Positions 58,501-64,000 of a DNA stretch of 64,000 nt are shown piece after piece. Source of the DNA: Hygrocybe punicea (Eukaryota > Basidiomycota > Agaricomycetes > Agaricales > Hygrophoraceae); NCBI GenBank assembly GCA_963556145.1, contig OY744472.1:434001-498000 (forward strand). The letters are read 5' to 3'. Made by a program: the position numbers and the translations under genes. The notes beneath the pieces were generated by a model. The model ran no database searches, was not told the origin of the DNA, and saw nothing but the letters and a program-made list of their open reading frames with translations. The stretch's first letter is position 1. Every line of letters begins with the position of its first letter.

Positions 58501-61500
58501 AAAGGATCTGTCCAACCTGTGTAAGACATTATAGATCGCATGGTAGCCATATCAAATTGACATTTCTTCTCCCTCTTCCCAATTTCCTTGAATTCAATGT
58601 CATGCTCTTGATTTAACATTGCAGAGGCATTTTCAAATATGTGATCACTATCTACTTGATCCAAATCATCACCATAATCAAAAGTATGATCAGATCCATC
58701 CATCCAACTTGGCAAGGCAACAGATCCTTTACGTAACTGGGCATGAAAGTCATCACGAGCATCAAGACATTCATACTTTATATTGAAGTTGTTCATAAGT
58801 TCTCTTTGTCTCAAAGTAAAGTCATATGATAAAAAAGACTCATCCCAGGATTGATCTTTTGTTTTCAAGTCATGCCCAGAGTGCCAAGGTCTAAACAATG
58901 CCAGCATGGTTGAGCAATAATATTCACGATCACCTTGATCACATTGAGGTAAAGTGGCTCCTATAAAAGTAGGAATTCTTTCACAATCTTCTTTTACACA
59001 ATGTGTACCATGTGATTTATAGAGTGGATGAAGGTCAAGAAATGTGAACAACCCAACAGGAGAAGATGCATTTTGGAGCTCTGTACCTGGAAGTGGCCTT
59101 GCATTATGATTGTCTGGACCCTCAAATTTTAAGTTATCACTGGATACAGAATTGTCAATGCAATGATTGTCATTATCAGATACAAGTGTATCATCTTGAT
59201 ATATGAAAGATGTCTCAAATGTATCAGTCTCATCCACAATACTAGCCAGATCTTCACCCAAGTCTTTTTCTTTCAACTTAGACTGAGGAAGCTTCTCTCG
59301 AGAACACCGACTTATCCAATCGTATAAACACATATTTGCTAGCTCAACAGGGCGATATATATAATCATAAATAGGGGATAATCCAATAATACAACCTCTG
59401 TGTTTGATCAAGGCTACCTTCTCAACATGCTCCTTCTTGTCATTAGAATCCCAGATCTGTCTTGCCTCATGAATATAGCTCTGCCAATAAAAGGGAGCAA
59501 AGTGATGATTTGTGTAATGATCAGGATTTCGCAAAAGGTACATACAGGCCATTGGTGAACCAATTTCCATCTTAGCACTGAGATTATTCACAATCTTAGT
59601 CATGAGTTTTCGTCCTTTCTCCTTTTGAGTTTCACTACCACCAATCATCTCACTATTCTTTTGAAACATTGATCGAATAGTGTCAAATATAACATGTGTT
59701 TTCAAAGAAAATTTGGTAATGTAGTCAGATACATAAAGAATAACTCCTTTGATTGCAGTTCCTGATTTTAGGGATGTTACATCTGTATTAGAGTGAATCA
59801 AGTAAGTAAGAAGAGGAGTCACTGTGTTAATCATAGGCTCAGTCTTTTTCATGTTAAGGGCACCAGTTTCAGTGTCTACTTCTGTCTGCATAAATACAGG
59901 ACGTGGGAACCTTGCTTTACATTTTCCCCACTTGTTATCCAAGCACCCAACATATTGACGTGTTTTATTTTTAGAACCATCTTTATTTATGTTGCTAGAA
60001 CAATGATGTATGTTGGATTTTGCCAAAAGATCATCTACCACTGTCTCATAGTTAGCCTGCTATAAGCTCCAATCACAACATAGTTGACAACTCCCACACA
60101 TTGTAGCACAAAGCTTAGGGGGTGCTTCAGGTAAAGCCTGTGTTGGATCTATATAACTTTCTAACTGAGAGGCCTCATTGATGATTTTGAGTACTTGATC
60201 CTGAGTTCCAGTAAGAAATTCACCAACATGTGTACTTTCCAAATACTTGACTAAATTCATTTGGAAATCTGAGGAGGGATCCATGATTCGCTTGCGAATC
60301 TCCTGTGGGGTAAGACATCCACGAATCCAAATTAATATGTGAAGATGCAAAGTGAGGCGACCCTGCTGCTCAACTGTGCCATAATAAGCAGATGTGTCTC
60401 CATATATTCCTGGATGATCTGTATTTACACCCAACACATGCTTTATGAATAGACTAACCATAAAATGGAAGAAACGGGCACCAGCAACTGGATTTCTAGC
60501 AATAAGATGTATTCTCTCATCACTTGATCTAATTTTTGGCTCAAATCTTTCTTTTGTATCAGCAAAATACAAACAAATTGGGTGCTTAATATCGGATGGG
60601 GATAAAGTGATATACCAAGAAGGAGCACCACAATATGAAATCAAAGACCAAATTTCATTTCTCATAAACTTTTTGCTAGTAGTGGATCCACTTACTTTGG
60701 CTCCTACATGATCAAGGTCTCGCACTAATTGGTAACAATCTTTCTCTTCTTGGCTAACAGGTTTAACAACTTCACCTTCTGAGAGCCTTTTAGCTAATGA
60801 AGATAACACATTTTGGTCAACACCCAATAGACGATTGGTTATATCATTGAATTTGGCCTTATCTGCTAATAGATATCCACCAGTTGTACTTGCCTTTACT
60901 TGAGCATGACTGAAAGCAACAAATGGAAAGTAGATGTCTGTCTGAAAGCATTTATCATGATACATCAGGAGATGCCATTTGTGTTCAGCATCAGACAATG
61001 AAGTAGAACCTATACCACCCAATTTATATGGAAATAGCCAAGGAAACATTTGTGGATAAAGAGCAGGGTTCTTGTAAATGGATTCAACTTCAGATGAATG
61101 GCCAATTGCCAACATCTTACCTTCACTATTGAGATGTCTAAGTGCAATCCCTTTCAGTGAGTTAATTGTCTTAGTGTCCATGTCCTCACCTGACAGCCCA
61201 TGAACAACAAAAGGACAGTCTCCATGTTCTGTACCATCCTCAAGTTCATTATCAAATACACTTGTCCCCTCTGACACTTTGTTTGTCTCTCTTTGACGAT
61301 ATTCAACAGATACAGGTGGGCCATCTTCAGGATATCCAGCAAGATTATCATAAGATATATCTAAATCATTGTAATCAGAGTGATTAAGCTTCAGCCACTC
61401 AAGTGCTCTTGCAACATGGGTCCTTCTCACTAACAAGGGTGTTCTTTCAAAATCTTTTTCTGTTGGCTTACAAGGTCCAGTGAATAGAATGGCTAAAACA

Positions 61501-63638
61501 TCATGAAGTTCATCAACTGGTGGTGGTAGTGCCTGATACACCTTTGGAACAGGTGACTGAAAAGCAACTACATGTGAGGTCATCTTCCTCATTCCTGAAG
61601 GAAGACGCACAAAGCAACAATTGTGATGTATGCGGGATACAAGCAACTTTTCCACAAACCGAAGCTCAGCAAGCTCCTTTGGTACAGCACCCAGCCAAAG
61701 GCCTCCTGATAAAGCAAGTGGAGGAGTTTTACCTTTTCTTATACAACTTTGACACTCATTACATATCTTATCACATTGATAGTCCAAAACAGGGCCCTTA
61801 AATTCTTGGATTTTGTCTTTTGAGTTATTTCGTTCAACTCTTGTTACACCTGGTGCTTCAAGAATATCAAGCATGCCTTTTATACTTTTTAATCTACTTA
61901 AGTTGGTTAATGGAGTTAACTCACCACACACAGCACACCCTGATTCCTCAAATGTACTAGGTATTGAATCTCTGCAGAAGTCTGAGATAACAGTATGAGC
62001 CAAATCTGGAGATAAAGGAGGAGGGGGAAAAACACATGCATGAGATAATTTTGAAGAATGCTCATAAATATTTGAAGTGCATTGTTCAGACTTTTTAGAT
62101 GTGAACTGTGGAGACTTTTTAGGTTCACACTGTTGAGATATTTGGGGACCACACTGTTGAGTTTCTTTTGGACCACACTGTTGCATTTTTTTTGGGTCAC
62201 AGTATTGATTTTTATTTGAGCCACACTGTTTAATTTTTTTTGCTGTATAATTGTCACGTCTCTTTTTACACCGATTAAGCAACTGAGTATCTGTCAATGG
62301 AGCAGGCTTGTGCTTTTGTTTATTTGTTGTATGACTCAATATAACTGAAAATATGCTGACATATTCACCACAATTAACACATTCATGATTTTCAAAGTAA
62401 GCCAACATGTCTTTTTTGAGTACATGAGAGCCCATGGAAATGCTGTGAACTTGTGCAATTTTATGCACTATATGACCAGGTATGTGGGGAATGATTTCAG
62501 CAAATGGGATCCTTGCATGAACAAATTTATTAATAGGATAAGACAGAACATTGTCCTTTTTTACATAATCAACAAAAATATATGATGATTTGGTATCCAT
62601 GGAAAAATCCCCATTTTCTATATATAAAAGTATATGATTGGCTGGAAATATGTGAGATCTTCTGCCACCCATTAGCTTCATAGCCTTAGTGTTATGTCCA
62701 TGTATTTCAGCCTGCATAAATGTGGTGGTAGGGGAGTATTGAGAATGTACTTTTGACTTTGAATATGATGGCCAGTAACTGTATTGATAAATAATCTTCT
62801 GTGGTAACAAACAACTCAGAACAGAAAATAAATCATAAGTAATGAATAACCAGTACAGATTCAAAGAATCAGGAAGTTGAACACCAATGATATGGAAATG
62901 AATCAAAGTTGAAGTGAGCATAGCACATTTCTTGATACACTTGTGCAACCTTGAAATCCTTGATGGTTGGTTTAAATTTGCAATCAATGCATAGAAATCA
63001 TGATGTAACATCTGATTGCGACATATATGAAGAGACAAAGTATGACATATGACAGCAATATTGCGCTTGGGCATGGCATAAAACTGAACTAACCAAAGTT
63101 GTACCTCTATAATTATATTATACACCCATGGCAATTTGTGTTCAATGTTGGTGAGACAGTACACAAAGTAATGAACCAAGTCAAGTGCCCAACACAAAAA
63201 ATTATGCATAATATCACAAAAGTGAAATACTAGGTAAGAAGTTAAGTCACATAATGAAGAATATACATTAAATGCAACAGGCTTCAAAGTAAAATGAAGA
63301 TCATACACATTAGTTTTTAAATGTGACACTGCAGTCAAGACAAAGACATTGTACATCTCAACTATGGCAGAGATGTGTTTGACAGTGGACATGTGTTTGA
63401 CAGTGGACATGTGTGTGACAGGGGACATGTGTGTGACAGGGGACATGTGTGTGACAGGGGACATGTGTACGACAGTGGACATATGGATGGTTGACAGACA
63501 CCCATGGGGAGTAAATGATATGTACATCACAAACAAGGACATGTAACTATCAGGAAAATACCTCTGAACAGTATGGATTGTCTGATAAATAGGTGAGAAA
63601 TCTGAGCAAATCCATGTAAAAACTAGTTGACTGACCAA
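55539..63638 (-). CDS. Helitron RepHel polyprotein with predicted cysteine-peptidase tail, one in-frame TAG
   Basis: One minus-strand frame of about 2,700 codons, with a TAG at 60060-60062. The first part (63638-60060, 1,192 codons) has two coding tandem repeats, paired-Cys motifs (CVNCGEY; CAVCGELTPL), a DUF6570-like segment (ALSGGLWLGAVPKELAEL), FPWLFPYKLGG, and the HUH motif GRLTLHLHILIWIRG at about residue 1,096. The second part (60041-55539, 1,500 codons) opens VDDLLAKSNIHHC, has CKARFPR, the Rep tyrosine region ILYVSDYITK (about residue 105), and the Pif1 helicase: Walker A IGGMGGTGKT (about 630), FFDEVSML, FAGDFAQLPP and SYYTALSRS. The tail (about 1,245-1,500) reads NNSCAYDSVISILYDIW and GVIYHGSDHFTSRII, the Cys and His boxes of a USP-like peptidase. 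The TAG may be a lesion or the AG of a small intron. Confidence 0.9.
62101..62244 (-). repeat. 24-bp coding tandem repeat in the Helitron ORF
   Basis: Six units of 24 bp, the clearest at 62125, 62149, 62173, 62197 and 62221, each encoding an 8-residue unit around Q-Q-C-G-P-K. The periodic single Cys suggests a spacer or weak metal-binding array. Confidence 0.8.
63381..63488 (-). repeat. 18-bp coding tandem repeat near the Helitron ORF start
   Basis: Six 18-bp units of the type GACAGTGGACATGTGTGT begin at 63381 and repeat every 18 bp. In element sense they encode a six-residue H-M-S-P-V-T repeat. They lie in a hydrophobic region before the first recognised domain, so this part may be leader rather than protein. 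Confidence 0.9.
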
Positions 63639-63700
63639 TGCATTAAAGTAAGATTGTCATAACTGAGTGCCCCCCAATGAGCAGAGCGTGTGATTACCAC

Positions 63701-64000
63701 CTAGCGATGGCACATTTTCACTGTCACTTATCAGGAATTTAAATGCATATAAATGATAATATAGGAAAACTCACATAAGCAATGTGCCGGGGGACAAGGA
63801 ATGTCTCGAAACAATAATTGGGAACATGTCCCAACAAAAGAAGACATGTTTCTAGCGAAGACAAGATAAAACAACAGGCATCGAAGACAAACAAAAACAT
63901 ACGGATGCGTAGACCAGTCAGGCCAACAGGTAGGAACATCAAGCCTGCAGAATCAACATCAGTGCGAACCATAAACAAAGAGTGAAAATACCTCCGAAGT
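63701..64000. other. Right edge, unassigned
   Basis: A 79-codon minus-strand frame (63739-63978) is hydrophobic and Leu/Phe-rich with no recognised motif. It could be Helitron leader or flanking DNA. Confidence 0.3.

Larger units (their letters stand above)
55336..63700 (-). mobile_element. Helitron (rolling-circle transposon), 5' end unresolved
   Basis: The minus strand carries a RepHel protein (63638-55539) in one frame broken by a single TAG, with DUF6570-like N-terminal, Helitron-like N, HUH Rep and Pif1-type helicase domains. A 3' end with a GC-rich hairpin ending in CTAG lies at 55336-55360. I did not find the 5' TC terminus; it may be near 63700 or beyond the window. The element is AT-rich and poor in CpG, with long open frames. 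Confidence 0.9.

Noticed and set aside
62101..63488. CRISPR-like array from regularly spaced repeats
   Set aside because: The units are contiguous without spacers, keep a coding frame and lie in a eukaryotic Helitron.

Overview
The window is nuclear DNA of a filamentous basidiomycete, most likely an Agaricomycete. The evidence is many short introns (about 45-65 bp, GT-AG), two DUF6534-type membrane proteins, a Crinkler/RHS-like P-loop protein, an AIM9-like phosphotransferase, and DIRS, Helitron and Ty5-like Copia elements of the kinds common in mushroom genomes. I cannot name the species. All gene models were read by eye, so exon edges are approximate unless a splice junction is described.

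Layout. 1-11.4 kb is a repeat-rich, gene-poor block. It holds the 5' half of a Copia retrotransposon running off the left edge (minus strand), a decayed DIRS-type tyrosine-recombinase retrotransposon (2.64-7.37 kb, minus strand), and unassigned sequence with an inverted repeat around 10.3 kb. 12.1-31.1 kb holds single-copy-looking genes: a DUF6534 membrane protein, an Enhancer-of-zeste (KMT6/EZH) histone methyltransferase, an APH-fold AIM9-like protein, a DUF7330-like membrane-anchored protein, a Crinkler-like NTPase, a second DUF6534 protein and an F-box/LRR protein. 32.0-39.6 kb is the complete spliceosomal helicase Brr2. 39.6-42.5 kb is a Tc1/IS630-like DNA transposon with 83-bp inverted repeats, a frameshifted transposase and an opposite-strand passenger gene. 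It sits exactly between the stop codons of Brr2 and a thymine/uracil-DNA glycosylase. 42.6-55.1 kb carries the glycosylase, NF-YB (HAP3), an AAA_28 ATPase, a very large RNA-dependent RNA polymerase fused to a UPF1-like SF1 helicase, and a lipase. 55.3-63.7+ kb is a Helitron whose RepHel protein has a predicted cysteine-peptidase tail.

How it fits together. Several host genes act on chromatin or genome defence: EZH (H3K27 methylation), TDG-type glycosylase (repair of deaminated or modified C at CpG), and RdRP-helicase (dsRNA synthesis for RNAi). The transposons beside them carry the expected scars. In the DIRS element, conserved catalytic residues are lost through changes that are all explained by C-to-T at CpG. 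The most unusual features are the in-frame RdRP-helicase fusion, the two-gene Tc1-like transposon wedged between two stop codons, and the nearly open 2,700-codon Helitron frame broken by a single TAG.
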